A stretch of DNA of 64,000 bases from Nonomuraea guangzhouensis (GCF_019396345.1 NZ_JAHKRM010000008.1:124001-188000); one strand, 5' to 3'. Counted from the stretch's first letter, positions 8,573-16,822 are shown. The notes: generated by a model not told the origin, from the sequence alone. A program made the numbers and translations.

Positions 8573-9745
8573 ATGTCCCTGAGATCCGCACTGCTCGTCG
8601 CCGGGTTCGTGCTGGCCGCGCTGAACCTGCGGCCCGCGATCGCCGGCATCTCCCCGCTCCTCGACGAGATCATGAAGGACGTCGGCCTCACGCCCGCCGG
8701 CGGTGGCGGGATCACCACGGTCATGGTGGTCTGCCTGGGCGTGTTCGGGCCGATCGCGCCGCTGCTCGCGCGCCGGATCGGGCTGGACCGTACGCTACTC
8801 GCCGGGCTCCTCGTGCTGGCCGCCGGCGTGGTGCTGCGCGGCCTCGACGGCGTCCCCACCCTCTACGCGGGCTCGGCGATCGCGGCGGTCGCCATCGCCG
8901 TGATGAACGTGGCCATGCCCGGCATCACCAAGCAGTACTTTCCCGACCGGGTCAACCTGATGACCGGCGTCTACAGCTCCGCGATCGTGGGCGGCGCCGC
9001 GACCGCCTCGGCGCTGGTGATCCCCATCGAGCACGCCACGGGCTACGGCTGGCGCGGCGTCTCGGCGCTGATGGCCGTACCCGCGCTGCTGGCCGCCTTG
9101 CTGTGGCTGCCGCAGGCGCTGCGCGGGCAGGCGGGGCCGCAGAACGGGCCGCGGCCGTTCGGGGTGGTGCTGCGCAGCCGGGTGACCTGGTACGTGACCG
9201 CGTTGATGCGCCTGCAGTCGCTCACCTTCTACGTGATGCTGGCCTGGCTGCCGACGATCTTCCACGACGCCGGGCTGCCCGCGGACCAGGGCGGCTACCT
9301 GCTCAGCGTGACGAACCTGGTCCAGGTGGGCGCCACGCTCGCGGTGCCGATCCTGGCCGGGCGGCGGCCGTCGCAGGTGCCGTTCGTGATGGGGGCCGGG
9401 CTGATGACCGTGGCCGGATACCTCGGCATGCTGCTGGCCCCGGTCGCCGCGCCGTGGCTGTGGATGGTCGTGCTCGGCATCGGGCAGGGCGCCTCGTTCG
9501 CGCTGGCGCTGCTGCTGATCGCGCTGCGTGCGCCCGACCCGGCGTCGGTGACCGCGCTCTCGTCGGTCGCGCAGTCGGTGGGGTACGCGGTGGCCGCGTT
9601 GGGGCCGGTGCTGTTCGGGCTGCTCAGGCAGGTGTCCGGCGGGTGGACGGTGCCCTTGCTGGCGGGGCTCGGGGCGCTGGGGGCGCAGTTGCTGGCCGGC
9701 TGGTTCGCCGGGCGCCCTGCTACGGTTGGTAAGGCTTACCGGTAG
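8573..9745 (+). CDS. MFS transporter, CynX/NimT family
   Basis: A 390-residue membrane protein with about twelve hydrophobic helices. The opening LNLRPAIAGISPLLDEI is the hallmark of the CynX (cyanate) / NimT (nitroimidazole) transporters. The ATG at 8573 is preceded by AGTAGGGG. Expression is probably controlled by the divergent LacI regulator through the palindrome at 8534. The substrate is unknown; CynX homologues move small anions or drugs. The iron-box-like sequence in its last codons belongs to the next gene. Confidence 0.88.
   Translation: MSLRSALLVAGFVLAALNLRPAIAGISPLLDEIMKDVGLTPAGGGGITTVMVVCLGVFGPIAPLLARRIGLDRTLLAGLLVLAAGVVLRGLDGVPTLYAGSAIAAVAIAVMNVAMPGITKQYFPDRVNLMTGVYSSAIVGGAATASALVIPIEHATGYGWRGVSALMAVPALLAALLWLPQALRGQAGPQNGPRPFGVVLRSRVTWYVTALMRLQSLTFYVMLAWLPTIFHDAGLPADQGGYLLSVTNLVQVGATLAVPILAGRRPSQVPFVMGAGLMTVAGYLGMLLAPVAAPWLWMVVLGIGQGASFALALLLIALRAPDPASVTALSSVAQSVGYAVAALGPVLFGLLRQVSGGWTVPLLAGLGALGAQLLAGWFAGRPATVGKAYR
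9728..9740. promoter_or_regulatory. DtxR/IdeR-like iron box
   Basis: GGTAAG-G-CTTACC is a perfect odd palindrome. Over 19 bp it matches the DtxR/IdeR/DmdR consensus (TTAGGTTAGSCTAACCTAA) at about 11 of 18 flanking positions. It lies 19 bp upstream of an FhuF-like gene, where an iron-responsive repressor would be expected. Confidence 0.5.
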
Positions 9746-9758
9746 CGGAGGGACTCAC

Positions 9759-10421
9759 GTGCTGACCGAGGCGCTCCAGCGGCTGGCCGACGGGCGCGGC
9801 GGGGTGATCGGGGTCGAACCTGGCCTGGTCATCGAGCCCGACGAGACCTGGACGGCCGCCTCGGAGCTGCTGCGCCCGCCGTACACACTGCTGGGGGAGC
9901 TGGTCGACGAGACGGCGGCGCGCTGGAACGCTCCGCGGCACGTCGGCGCCGCGCTGTTCTGGAAGACCTACGGCTACTGGCACACGATGCCGATGGCGCT
10001 CGGCTGGGCGCTCGACGGGCGGGTGCCGACCATGCGGCTGGCCGACACTTACTTCAAGGTCTCAGGGGCGGGCGTGACGATCGCGGCCACGCGCGTGAGC
10101 TGGGGGTCCGGCGCCGCGCCGATCAGGGAGGCGCTGGCCGAGTCGCAGGAGCCGCTCGTCCGGGTCATCAGCCGGATGGTCAAGGTGGGTGAGCGGACGC
10201 TCTGGGGGTCGACCGCGGAGGCGTTCGCCCACCCGTTGACGCAGTTCGTGGCGGGTGACTACATGAGGCTGCTGGCCGAGATCGGCAAGCCGGTCGACGG
10301 GCTGATCGAGCCCGCCGACGACGGCTACTTCCGTCGGACCTGCTGCCTGTGGATCGTGCTGCCCGATGTGGAGCCCTGCGCGAGCTGCTGCGTACTCAGG
10401 CCCCCGCCACACCGTTCCTAG
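9759..10421 (+). CDS. FhuF-like ferric-siderophore reductase / (2Fe-2S) protein
   Basis: A 220-residue cytoplasmic protein. It ends in CC-x10-C-x2-C (TCCLWIVLPDVEPCASC), the C-terminal [2Fe-2S] ligand pattern of FhuF-type ferric siderophore reductases. The N-terminal part (LGELVDETAARWNAPRHVGA) matches the actinobacterial members. GTG at 9759 follows GCGGAGGG. The enzyme would release iron from imported siderophores by reduction, consistent with the iron-box-like palindrome upstream. Its TAG stop interlocks with the TAG stop of the convergent gene in a shared CTAG. Confidence 0.82.
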   Translation: MLTEALQRLADGRGGVIGVEPGLVIEPDETWTAASELLRPPYTLLGELVDETAARWNAPRHVGAALFWKTYGYWHTMPMALGWALDGRVPTMRLADTYFKVSGAGVTIAATRVSWGSGAAPIREALAESQEPLVRVISRMVKVGERTLWGSTAEAFAHPLTQFVAGDYMRLLAEIGKPVDGLIEPADDGYFRRTCCLWIVLPDVEPCASCCVLRPPPHRS

Positions 10422-10975
10422 GCCACTGCGGCGTCGTCCATGGGACGCAGCTCGTCGGCGTAGCTGACCGAGACACGGCGCATGACGCCGGTGTCGTCGA
10501 TGGAGTACTGGCCCAGCCGCCACAGCGGCGGCGAGTAGGCGTGGATCGAGACGCTGTTGTCCACGGCGCCGTTGAGCCGGTGGATGTGGTCCGGGCCGAA
10601 CGAGAACGACTGGCCCTCCGTCACCACGGTCTCCAGGTGCTCGCCGCCGATGCGCGGGTTGCATTCGGCCAGCGCGCCCTGCACCACGTGGACCGCGCCG
10701 GAGGAGATGTCGTGGTCGTGCCAGCCCGTGTCGTCCTCGGGCCGCCAGCACAGGAGCCAGACGTCGACGTACGCGTCACGGTAGAGCGAGGCGTAGTGCC
10801 GACCGCCGTCGGCGGGGAACTCCACCTGCTCCCGCCACTCGGCCGGGTTGGCGGCCAGCTCGTTCACCAGCTCGCGCAGCTCGCGCCGGTCCAGTGTGCG
10901 TTCCGGGAGCCGAGCACAGGCCCCCCCGTCCTGGGTTTGATTCGTGCCGGTGTGTTCGAGAATCTGCTCGCTCAC
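10418..10975 (-). CDS. Cysteine dioxygenase family cupin
   Basis: A 185-residue cupin. WHDHD near residue 88 and the downstream FGPDHIHRL supply the three-histidine iron site of cysteine dioxygenase type I, and SVSIHAYSPPL is another family motif. Such enzymes oxidise cysteine, or related thiols, to sulfinates. The start GTG overlaps the upstream amidohydrolase stop by four bases (GTGA), so the two genes are co-translated. The amidohydrolase partner suggests a related carboxylate substrate is possible. Confidence 0.85.
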   Translation of the reverse strand: MSEQILEHTGTNQTQDGGACARLPERTLDRRELRELVNELAANPAEWREQVEFPADGGRHYASLYRDAYVDVWLLCWRPEDDTGWHDHDISSGAVHVVQGALAECNPRIGGEHLETVVTEGQSFSFGPDHIHRLNGAVDNSVSIHAYSPPLWRLGQYSIDDTGVMRRVSVSYADELRPMDDAAVA

Positions 10976-11832
10976 TTACGGGTCTCCTTTCGGCCGAGTA
11001 GACGACGGGGATTGGTGACCCGGATGGCGTGGGCGGCTGCCTCGCCGAGGCCCGGGTCGGGTGCGGTGGCATAGGGGGCGTCGGAGCCGTTGACGACGAC
11101 GTCGACGCCGAGCTCGCGGACGATCGCGTCGATCGCGCGCGGGCCGTACGAGGAGGTCTCCACGAAGCAGCCGGGGTCCACCAGGCCCCGGCCCGTGCCG
11201 CCCCTCGCGATCAGTCGCTCCGAGTGGAGCGGGGCCAGCCCGGCCAGCAGCGCGAAGCACACGCGCAGCCGGGGGTGGCGCGGCCTGACGACCGCGTGGA
11301 AGTAGTGCCAGGACGCGTGCATTTGCTGGACGTACGGCACCAGCGCGGGCCACCAGGACGGTGTGCCGGGGGCGGGCGCGGCCGGGCCCGGATGGATGAA
11401 CAGCGGCAGGTCCCGCTCCGTGAGCACGTCCAGCAGGCGGTCGTCGGGCAGGGCGGTCGCCGGGATCTGCAGTCCGGCGAACCCGCGGTCGAGGTCCTTG
11501 GCCAGGCGCTCGGGATCGGGCTCGCTGTGGCAGGTCGACGCCCACGCGCCGAACGGCGCGGGCAGCGCGAGCGCGCCCTCGTGATAGGCGTCGAGCAGCG
11601 GCCACGCCTCCTCCGGAGGCAGGAACTCGATGCCGAGCGGGCTGGACAGCGAGACCAGGGCCAGCTCCAGCCCGGTGACGTCCCGGTCCTCGTGGTCGGC
11701 GGGGTCGACCTCGTAGGGCGGTTCGCCGTCGAGGATCAACGTCCAGCCGTCGAGGTACGGAGAGACGGTCCGGCCGCGGAGCGCTTCGACGAACGAACGG
11801 GTCCACAGATGCTGATGGATGTCGATGCTCAC
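10972..11832 (-). CDS. Amidohydrolase-family metal-dependent hydrolase
   Basis: A 286-residue TIM-barrel hydrolase of the Amidohydro_2 type. The first metal motif is DIHQHLW, FIHPGP lies mid-chain, and VVNGSDAPYA carries the late catalytic aspartate, as in the ACMSD and 2-pyrone-4,6-dicarboxylate hydrolase groups. GTG at 11832 is chosen because GGAGG lies seven bases upstream; a GTG six bases earlier is too close. It is the first gene of an operon with the cysteine dioxygenase-like gene and diverges from a LacI regulator. Substrate not identifiable. Confidence 0.85.
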   Translation of the reverse strand: MSIDIHQHLWTRSFVEALRGRTVSPYLDGWTLILDGEPPYEVDPADHEDRDVTGLELALVSLSSPLGIEFLPPEEAWPLLDAYHEGALALPAPFGAWASTCHSEPDPERLAKDLDRGFAGLQIPATALPDDRLLDVLTERDLPLFIHPGPAAPAPGTPSWWPALVPYVQQMHASWHYFHAVVRPRHPRLRVCFALLAGLAPLHSERLIARGGTGRGLVDPGCFVETSSYGPRAIDAIVRELGVDVVVNGSDAPYATAPDPGLGEAAAHAIRVTNPRRLLGRKETRK

Positions 11833-11895
11833 GGCCACACCTCCCTCTATTTCCTACTAGTATTGCAGGTAAACCTATCACGCTGGCGATTCGAG

Positions 11896-11941
11896 CTTGT
11901 GAAGCGATTCAGTGATACGGTTCAGTGAACCGCTTCACAAG
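11896..11941. promoter_or_regulatory. Paired LacI-type operators in divergent promoter
   Basis: Two imperfect palindromes, TGAAGCGATTCA (11900-11911) and TGAACCGCTTCA (11926-11937), lie 26 bp centre to centre. Together they are framed by the perfect 11-bp inverted repeat CTTGTGAAGCG / CGCTTCACAAG. They fall between the amidohydrolase operon and the LacI gene, so they are probable binding sites of that LacI protein. Confidence 0.72.
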
Positions 11942-12045
11942 ACAAATGTCAACGGCAGGCCGCTAGCCCCCGGACGGGGATGAACCACGCCAGCGGCTCC
12001 TTCGGCATGCGAGCTTCTGTCGGTGGCAAGCAATAGGCTGGCTTA

Positions 12046-13038
12046 ATGCCACGGAAGAGAGCGACGATCCGGGAAGTGGCGCAGGCGACCGGGCTGTCGC
12101 CGGCCGCTGTGTCCTACGCGCTGCGTGGCATGCAGGTCTCGGAGGAGACCATGGAGCGCGTGCGCGCCGCCGCGGCCGAGCTGGGCTACGAGGCCGACCC
12201 CATCGCCAGGGCGCTGGCCAGCGGGCGCACCAACATGATCGGGCTGCTCTGCGGCTCCCTCGAAGACCTTTGGCAGCAGTCGCTGGCCGTCGGCATCAGC
12301 AGGGGCCTGCGGGAGAAGGACCGCTACGCGCTGATCCTCGACGCGGTCGGTGACCCGGCCCGCGAGCGGGCCCTCGCCCAGCAACTACGCGACCAGCGGG
12401 TCGACGGCATGATCGTGCAGCCCGTCGATCCGGCGGCGCCGTTCTGGGCGGACCTGTGCGAGTCGCTGCCGGTGGTGGCGATCGGCGACTCACTGGCCGG
12501 CACCGCCGGAGAAGTGGTCTTCGACAACCGCCGCGGCGTCAGCCTCGCCCTCGAACACCTCCATGCCATGGGCCACCGGCGGATCACCGTGCTGACGCCG
12601 ACCTTGACCAGCACCCCCGACCGACCGGCCGACGTGCTCGTCACCTCCGAAGCCGACCGCCTCGGCCTCGACGTCGAGTTGGCCACCGCGTCCCACGGGC
12701 TGGCGGCGGCCACCGAGGCGGCCCACCGCACCCTGGGCGCCGACCGGCCGAGCGCGGTGTTCTGCTTCGCCGACTCGATCGCCTACGGCGTCTACGCGGC
12801 GGCGGCCGAGCTGGGATTGTCGATCCCGGGCGACGTCTCGGTCATGGGCTACGACAACCACCCGATGTCGGGCCTGATCACGCCCGGGCTCACGACGGTG
12901 GACTGGGACATCGACGGCATCGTGCGGGCGGCCGTACGCCTCATGTCGGCGGCGGCCGACGGGGGGACGCGGCGCCGCCGGGTCGTGCAACAGCCGACGC
13001 TCCGCGAACGCGGCTCGGTGGGCAGGGTGGAGAAATAG
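12046..13038 (+). CDS. LacI-family transcriptional regulator
   Basis: A 330-residue repressor. The HTH (TIREVAQATGLSPAAVSYAL) and hinge helix (PIARALASGRTNMIGLL) are at the N-terminus, followed by a type I periplasmic-binding-like sensor with CFADSIAYGVYAAAAELG and the terminal GYDN loop. It is transcribed away from the amidohydrolase/cysteine dioxygenase operon, with paired operators between, so it probably controls that operon and itself. No clear Shine-Dalgarno sequence precedes the ATG. Confidence 0.92.
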   Translation: MPRKRATIREVAQATGLSPAAVSYALRGMQVSEETMERVRAAAAELGYEADPIARALASGRTNMIGLLCGSLEDLWQQSLAVGISRGLREKDRYALILDAVGDPARERALAQQLRDQRVDGMIVQPVDPAAPFWADLCESLPVVAIGDSLAGTAGEVVFDNRRGVSLALEHLHAMGHRRITVLTPTLTSTPDRPADVLVTSEADRLGLDVELATASHGLAAATEAAHRTLGADRPSAVFCFADSIAYGVYAAAAELGLSIPGDVSVMGYDNHPMSGLITPGLTTVDWDIDGIVRAAVRLMSAAADGGTRRRRVVQQPTLRERGSVGRVEK

Positions 13039-13070
13039 GGCGGGCCGTGGCGGCGGGGTCCCCGTGCGGG

Positions 13071-14453
13071 TCAGCGGCCGTCCTCCTGGAGGCCCTCAGC
13101 CCGGTGCGGCGGGTGGCGGGTGCCCACGGCTTGCCGTACAAGATGGAAATTGTTGGAGATCAGCGCACGCGTGGCGTCCAGATCATCCGTAAGGGGACGG
13201 TCGGGGACATCGGGGGCTCTGGTGGCGGCCAGGCGCTCGCAGGCGAGCACGATCTCCAGTGGCTCCACGCAGCGCAGCGCGTAGCGCGCGGCCTGCGTCG
13301 CGAAGCCCGCGTGGTCCTCGGTCCCCCGGGAGATGACGGCGGTCCCGGCCGTGACCGGGTTCGCGAGGTGGCGTAGCTCGGCCAGCGCGTCCTGGGCCAC
13401 ATACTCCAGGATCATCGCCCCCGACCCGCCCGGCCGCGCCGCCAGGAACGGCAGCCGCCCCGTGTAGGCGGGCTCCATGAGCGTGGCCAGCCGGGCCGTG
13501 CTGAGCTGGGCCGTCGGCACCAGCGCCGCGCGCAGCGCGTCGAGCGCCAGCGCGACCGGGGCCGAGTGGAAGTTGCCGTTGTGCCAGGCCAGCGAGTCGG
13601 CGATGAGCGGGTTCTCGGCGGCGGCGTTCAGGTCGGTCTCGACGGCCCGCTCGGCGCGGTCGAGCGCGTCCAGCGCGGCGCCGTGCACCTGGGCGAAGGC
13701 GCGGTAGCCGTACGGGTCCTGGAGGCGGGCGGCGAACTCCCGCGAGAGCAGCCCGCGCAGACGGGCGGCCGCCGCGGCCTGGCCGGGCTGCGGCCGGACC
13801 TCCTGTACGACGGCGGCCAGCGGCTCGGCCGAGGCGGACACCGCGACGAAGCTCAACGCCGCCACGTCGACGGCGGCCTCCAGCAGGACACGCAGCCGGT
13901 GCACGGCGATGGCGGCGTCGGCCAGCGTCGCGGCCCCGGAGCTGATGAACGGCAACGCGTCACCGGACGCCAGCGGATATCGGGGCCCGCCCGCAGTCGG
14001 CCCCTGCCAGGACATCTCCCCCAGGAGACACAGCGCGGTGGTGGCGAGAGCCGTCAGATCGCCGGTCCCGATGGCGCCGTAGGTGCGGATCGGGGGAGTG
14101 AAGCCGTCGTTGATCGCCCCCGCCAGCACCGGCAGCACGCCCGGATCGACGCCCGAGCCGCCCGCCAGCAGCTGGTTGAGCCGCACCGCCAGCATCGCCC
14201 TGGCCCGCTCGGGCGCGAGGAGTGGCCCCGCCCCGCCCGCGTGGCTGCGCAGCAGGTCGAGCCCGCCGCCCGCCACACCCACGTCCTTGTTGGCCCCGAC
14301 TCCGGTGCTCTGCCCGTAGACGGGCCCGGTCAGCTCCTGGACCGCCCCCCACGCCGCCCGGGCCCGATCCAGTGAGGCGATCGTGACCCGGGCCGTGCCG
14401 TACGCCACCGTGTGGACCTGCGCGCAGGTCAGACCGGCACCGTGGAGTTCCAT
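13071..14453 (-). CDS. Histidine/phenylalanine ammonia-lyase family protein with altered MIO triad
   Basis: A 460-residue HAL/PAL-family protein. The fold markers are present: VYGQSTGVG with the catalytic-type tyrosine (Y46), RLNQLLAGGSGV, QDPYGYRAFAQVHG, ENPLIADS and GNFHSAPVALALD. Where HutH has Ala-Ser-Gly before DL, which cyclises to the MIO electrophile, this protein has Gly129-Thr130-Gly131. It may therefore lack MIO chemistry or use a threonine-derived variant, so the substrate and even lyase activity are open. It starts five bases after the stop of a small membrane protein gene, suggesting co-transcription. Confidence 0.82.
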   Translation of the reverse strand: MELHGAGLTCAQVHTVAYGTARVTIASLDRARAAWGAVQELTGPVYGQSTGVGANKDVGVAGGGLDLLRSHAGGAGPLLAPERARAMLAVRLNQLLAGGSGVDPGVLPVLAGAINDGFTPPIRTYGAIGTGDLTALATTALCLLGEMSWQGPTAGGPRYPLASGDALPFISSGAATLADAAIAVHRLRVLLEAAVDVAALSFVAVSASAEPLAAVVQEVRPQPGQAAAAARLRGLLSREFAARLQDPYGYRAFAQVHGAALDALDRAERAVETDLNAAAENPLIADSLAWHNGNFHSAPVALALDALRAALVPTAQLSTARLATLMEPAYTGRLPFLAARPGGSGAMILEYVAQDALAELRHLANPVTAGTAVISRGTEDHAGFATQAARYALRCVEPLEIVLACERLAATRAPDVPDRPLTDDLDATRALISNNFHLVRQAVGTRHPPHRAEGLQEDGR

Positions 14454-14458
14454 CGAGC

Positions 14459-14839
14459 TCAGTCGTTGTCGGGGATGAACAGGCCGAGCAGCCAGCTGAC
14501 CACGCTGATGATGATCGCGCCCCAGAAGGCGGCCGGATAGAAGTTGCTGACATGGAAGGGGATGTCGAGCTGGCCGGAGATCCAGCTCGTCAGGAGCAGC
14601 ATGGCCGCGTTGATGACGAGGAGGAACAACCCCAGCGTCAGCACGATCAGGGCACAGCCGAGCCCCTTGACGATCGGCTTCACGATGGCGTTGATGAGGC
14701 CGAAGATCAGGGCGACGATGAGCAGGGTGCCCCAGTAGGTGGGGGTGTTCTGGGGGCCGGTGATCTGGATGCCATCGATGAACTGGATGGCTACCCAGAG
14801 GGCGACCGCGGCCGCCAGGGTTCTGATGATGAATCTCAC
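14459..14839 (-). CDS. Small 4-TM membrane protein, phage-holin-4 superfamily (PF04020-like)
   Basis: About 126 residues with four hydrophobic segments, including ALWVAIQFIDGI, LIFGLINAIVKPI, ALIVLTLGLFLLVINAAMLLL and a C-terminal helix ending LFIPDND. This is the bacterial YvlD/PF04020 type often called phage holin family; it is chromosomal and is not evidence of a phage. GTG at 14839 has GGAGGA nine bases upstream; ATG at 14857 is an alternative. Function unknown. Homologues often sit near stress or envelope genes. Confidence 0.82.
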   Translation of the reverse strand: MRFIIRTLAAAVALWVAIQFIDGIQITGPQNTPTYWGTLLIVALIFGLINAIVKPIVKGLGCALIVLTLGLFLLVINAAMLLLTSWISGQLDIPFHVSNFYPAAFWGAIIISVVSWLLGLFIPDND

Positions 14840-14980
14840 GCTGGTTGATCCTCCCATTACCCATCGGTGGTCCGATAGAGGCTCACCGTGATGACCGGAT
14901 ATGTGCATTCCGGCCACGCACTGTGATAGGCGTTATCGATGGGCAACGATGGGCAGAGACGTGCGGGGGAGGGGAGCGAG

Positions 14981-15256
14981 ATGGAGTCCGAGGGTTTCGA
15001 ATCGCTGTCGGCCAGTGAATTGCACGACCGAGCCGTCAGTTATGCCGTGCGCCACGGCGATCTGGGTTTCCTGTGGAACCTGCTGAGGGTGATCCCGGCG
15101 GCGGAGGCCGCCAGCGGTCACGACACAGAAACCGCCAACGACCTCAGCCGGGTGTCCGCACTGCTCAGCGATGCCCTCGCGGCGGGCGAGGGTGAGCTCG
15201 GCGAGGCGCTGCGACCGGTTTACCTCGAATACCTGAGCAAACATCCCGACGCCTGA
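14981..15256 (+). CDS. Small conserved hypothetical protein
   Basis: A 91-residue acidic, helical, soluble protein, with a strong ribosome-binding site (ggggagggg) before the ATG at 14981. Repeated helical blocks (SASELHDRAVSYAVRHGDLG, then LSRVSALLSDALAAGEGELG) suggest a small alpha-helical bundle. I do not recognise the family. There is no signal peptide, membrane segment or metal motif. It is convergent with ApbE and appears to be a stand-alone transcript. Confidence 0.65.
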   Translation: MESEGFESLSASELHDRAVSYAVRHGDLGFLWNLLRVIPAAEAASGHDTETANDLSRVSALLSDALAAGEGELGEALRPVYLEYLSKHPDA

Positions 15257-15285
15257 CCTGTGCCTGACCGCGCCTGACCCGCGCG

Positions 15286-16059
15286 TCAGCCCGCCAGCTG
15301 GGTTTCGGCGCCGTAGTGGGCGAAGCCGGGCGTGCTGATCTCCTGCCCGTCACGGCTGATGATCATGGTCTGGTACTCCTCGGCCTCCGCGAGTTCCATG
15401 GCGAAGCGCCTGGCCAGCACCGGGCCCATGGCGTACATCGCGGTGGCGTAGGCGTCGGCGGCGCCCAGGTCGGGGCCGAGCACGGTGACCGAGCCGAGCT
15501 TGTCCTGCTTGACGCCGGTGCGCGGGTCGACGACGTTCGCGCCGCCCGAGGTGGCGATGCCCATGTCGTGGGTGAAGACGACTTTGCGTACCAGGCCGGT
15601 GCGCGGGTCACGGACGCTGATGTGCCAGCGCTTGCCGGGGGCGGCCGAGCCGCGCACCCTGATGTCCCCGCCGGCGGTGATGCGGTGATCGACGGCGCCC
15701 GCGCTGGCCAGCGCGCGGGAGAGCCGTTCGAGCGCCCAGCCCTTGATGTAGCCCGAGGTGTCGATGACGCCGTTGATCCGGGATTCGAACCAGCCGCCGG
15801 TGGCCTCGCTGAGCTCGTCGCAGCGGTGCAGCACCTCGATGAGCTCCGGGATCTGCCTGATCGTCCCGCCGCGGTTCAGCCGGCTGATCTGGCTGTCCTC
15901 CCTGGCGGGGTTGAACGTCTCGTCCACCCAGCGCAGCCAGGCGAAGGCGTCGTCGAGTACGGGAGCCAGCTCCCGCCGCGGCAGGGCCGTACGGATATCC
16001 ACGCTGACGGGTATGCCCATGACCATCTCGACACGGGCGCTTCCGGGGAAAGTCGTCAC
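15286..16059 (-). CDS. apbE: FAD:protein FMN transferase
   Basis: A 257-residue ApbE-family enzyme, which covalently attaches FMN from FAD to a Thr or Ser in partner flavoproteins. Seen motifs are FNPAREDSQISRLN, DTSGYIKGWALE, ITAGGDIRVRG (metal/pyrophosphate site) and ATSGGANVVDPRTG. GTG at 16059 has an ideal AGGAGG. No lipoprotein signal is present, so this is the cytoplasmic form. The 49-bp gap to the upstream membrane protein suggests one operon. The expected FMN-binding substrate protein is not in the window. Confidence 0.9.
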   Translation of the reverse strand: MTTFPGSARVEMVMGIPVSVDIRTALPRRELAPVLDDAFAWLRWVDETFNPAREDSQISRLNRGGTIRQIPELIEVLHRCDELSEATGGWFESRINGVIDTSGYIKGWALERLSRALASAGAVDHRITAGGDIRVRGSAAPGKRWHISVRDPRTGLVRKVVFTHDMGIATSGGANVVDPRTGVKQDKLGSVTVLGPDLGAADAYATAMYAMGPVLARRFAMELAEAEEYQTMIISRDGQEISTPGFAHYGAETQLAG

Positions 16060-16108
16060 CTTGCCTCCTTGTTCGCAGCAACCGTCCCACGGCGCGCGTA
16101 ATGCCTTG

Positions 16109-16822
16109 TTAAACGAACGGCCTACGTTTGAAGCGAGTTGTCCTGACCTGCGCCTTCGGTACGGACAAGCGGGTGAGGGCGCCCCGGACGTACCGCTGGA
16201 AGGGCCGCGGGCCGGCGACGATCACCGTGCGTTCGGCGATGTCGGGCACCTGACGGCTCAGCCCCGAGGCGCTGAGCCGCTCCTTGGCCCGGGGGTCGTG
16301 TTCCCGGCCGGCGACGACCACCAGGCCGTGCTCGGCCTCCAGCTCGCGTAGCTCGTCGGTCACCCGGTCGGTCCGGTAGACGGTCACCGTGTCGCCCGTG
16401 TGGGTGGCGAGCAGGTCGCGCAGCCCGGCGGGTTCGAGGTCGGCGACGATGAGCAGGGAGCCTCTGGTCGTGGCCCGTACGGCGTGGTGCCAGACGGCCA
16501 TCACGGCCGCGATGCCGTACAGGAGGAGTGAGCCGGCGCGGCTCGCGGTGGTCACGTACGCGGTGGAGCTGAGCTGGTGTGTCACCAGCACCGTGCCCAC
16601 CACGTATCCGGCCAGGCGCAGGCGCTGCCTGGCCTGCTCCGACCGGAGGATCTCCGGCACCTTGACCGACAGCAGCCCGAGCGCCACCAGCAACCCGGCG
16701 ACGGCCCACGCGGAGAGATGCCACGGGTACCCGAACCCCGGCTGGATCGCACCGAACTCGGCGACCGCGACACCGCACCAGAACACGATGAGAGGCTGAT
16801 TCGCCTTTGCCTCGCTAGCCAT
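16109..16822 (-). CDS. Membrane protein with ferredoxin-reductase-like NAD-binding half
   Basis: A 237-residue protein. About four hydrophobic segments occupy residues 10-120. The C-terminal 110 residues (SLLIVADLEPAG, VTVYRTD, LSASGLSRQVPDIAERTVIV, AGPRPFQRYV, AQVRTTRF) follow the layout of the NAD(P)H-binding domain of ferric/ferredoxin reductases, including the GP near the end. The FAD-binding beta-barrel that normally sits between membrane and NAD domains is missing, so electron transfer would need a separate flavin carrier. The apbE neighbour suggests a flavin-linked membrane redox chain. Confidence 0.68.
   Translation of the reverse strand: MASEAKANQPLIVFWCGVAVAEFGAIQPGFGYPWHLSAWAVAGLLVALGLLSVKVPEILRSEQARQRLRLAGYVVGTVLVTHQLSSTAYVTTASRAGSLLLYGIAAVMAVWHHAVRATTRGSLLIVADLEPAGLRDLLATHTGDTVTVYRTDRVTDELRELEAEHGLVVVAGREHDPRAKERLSASGLSRQVPDIAERTVIVAGPRPFQRYVRGALTRLSVPKAQVRTTRFKRRPFV

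Noticed and set aside
14459-14839. Prophage or lysis cassette because of the phage-holin family name
   Set aside because: PF04020-type proteins are common chromosomal proteins. No phage structural, integrase or endolysin genes are near.
13071-14864. A single fused protein joining the small membrane protein and the ammonia-lyase homologue
   Set aside because: The upstream part of that frame is an out-of-frame reading of the membrane protein. The lyase has its own ATG at 14453, after the membrane protein stop.
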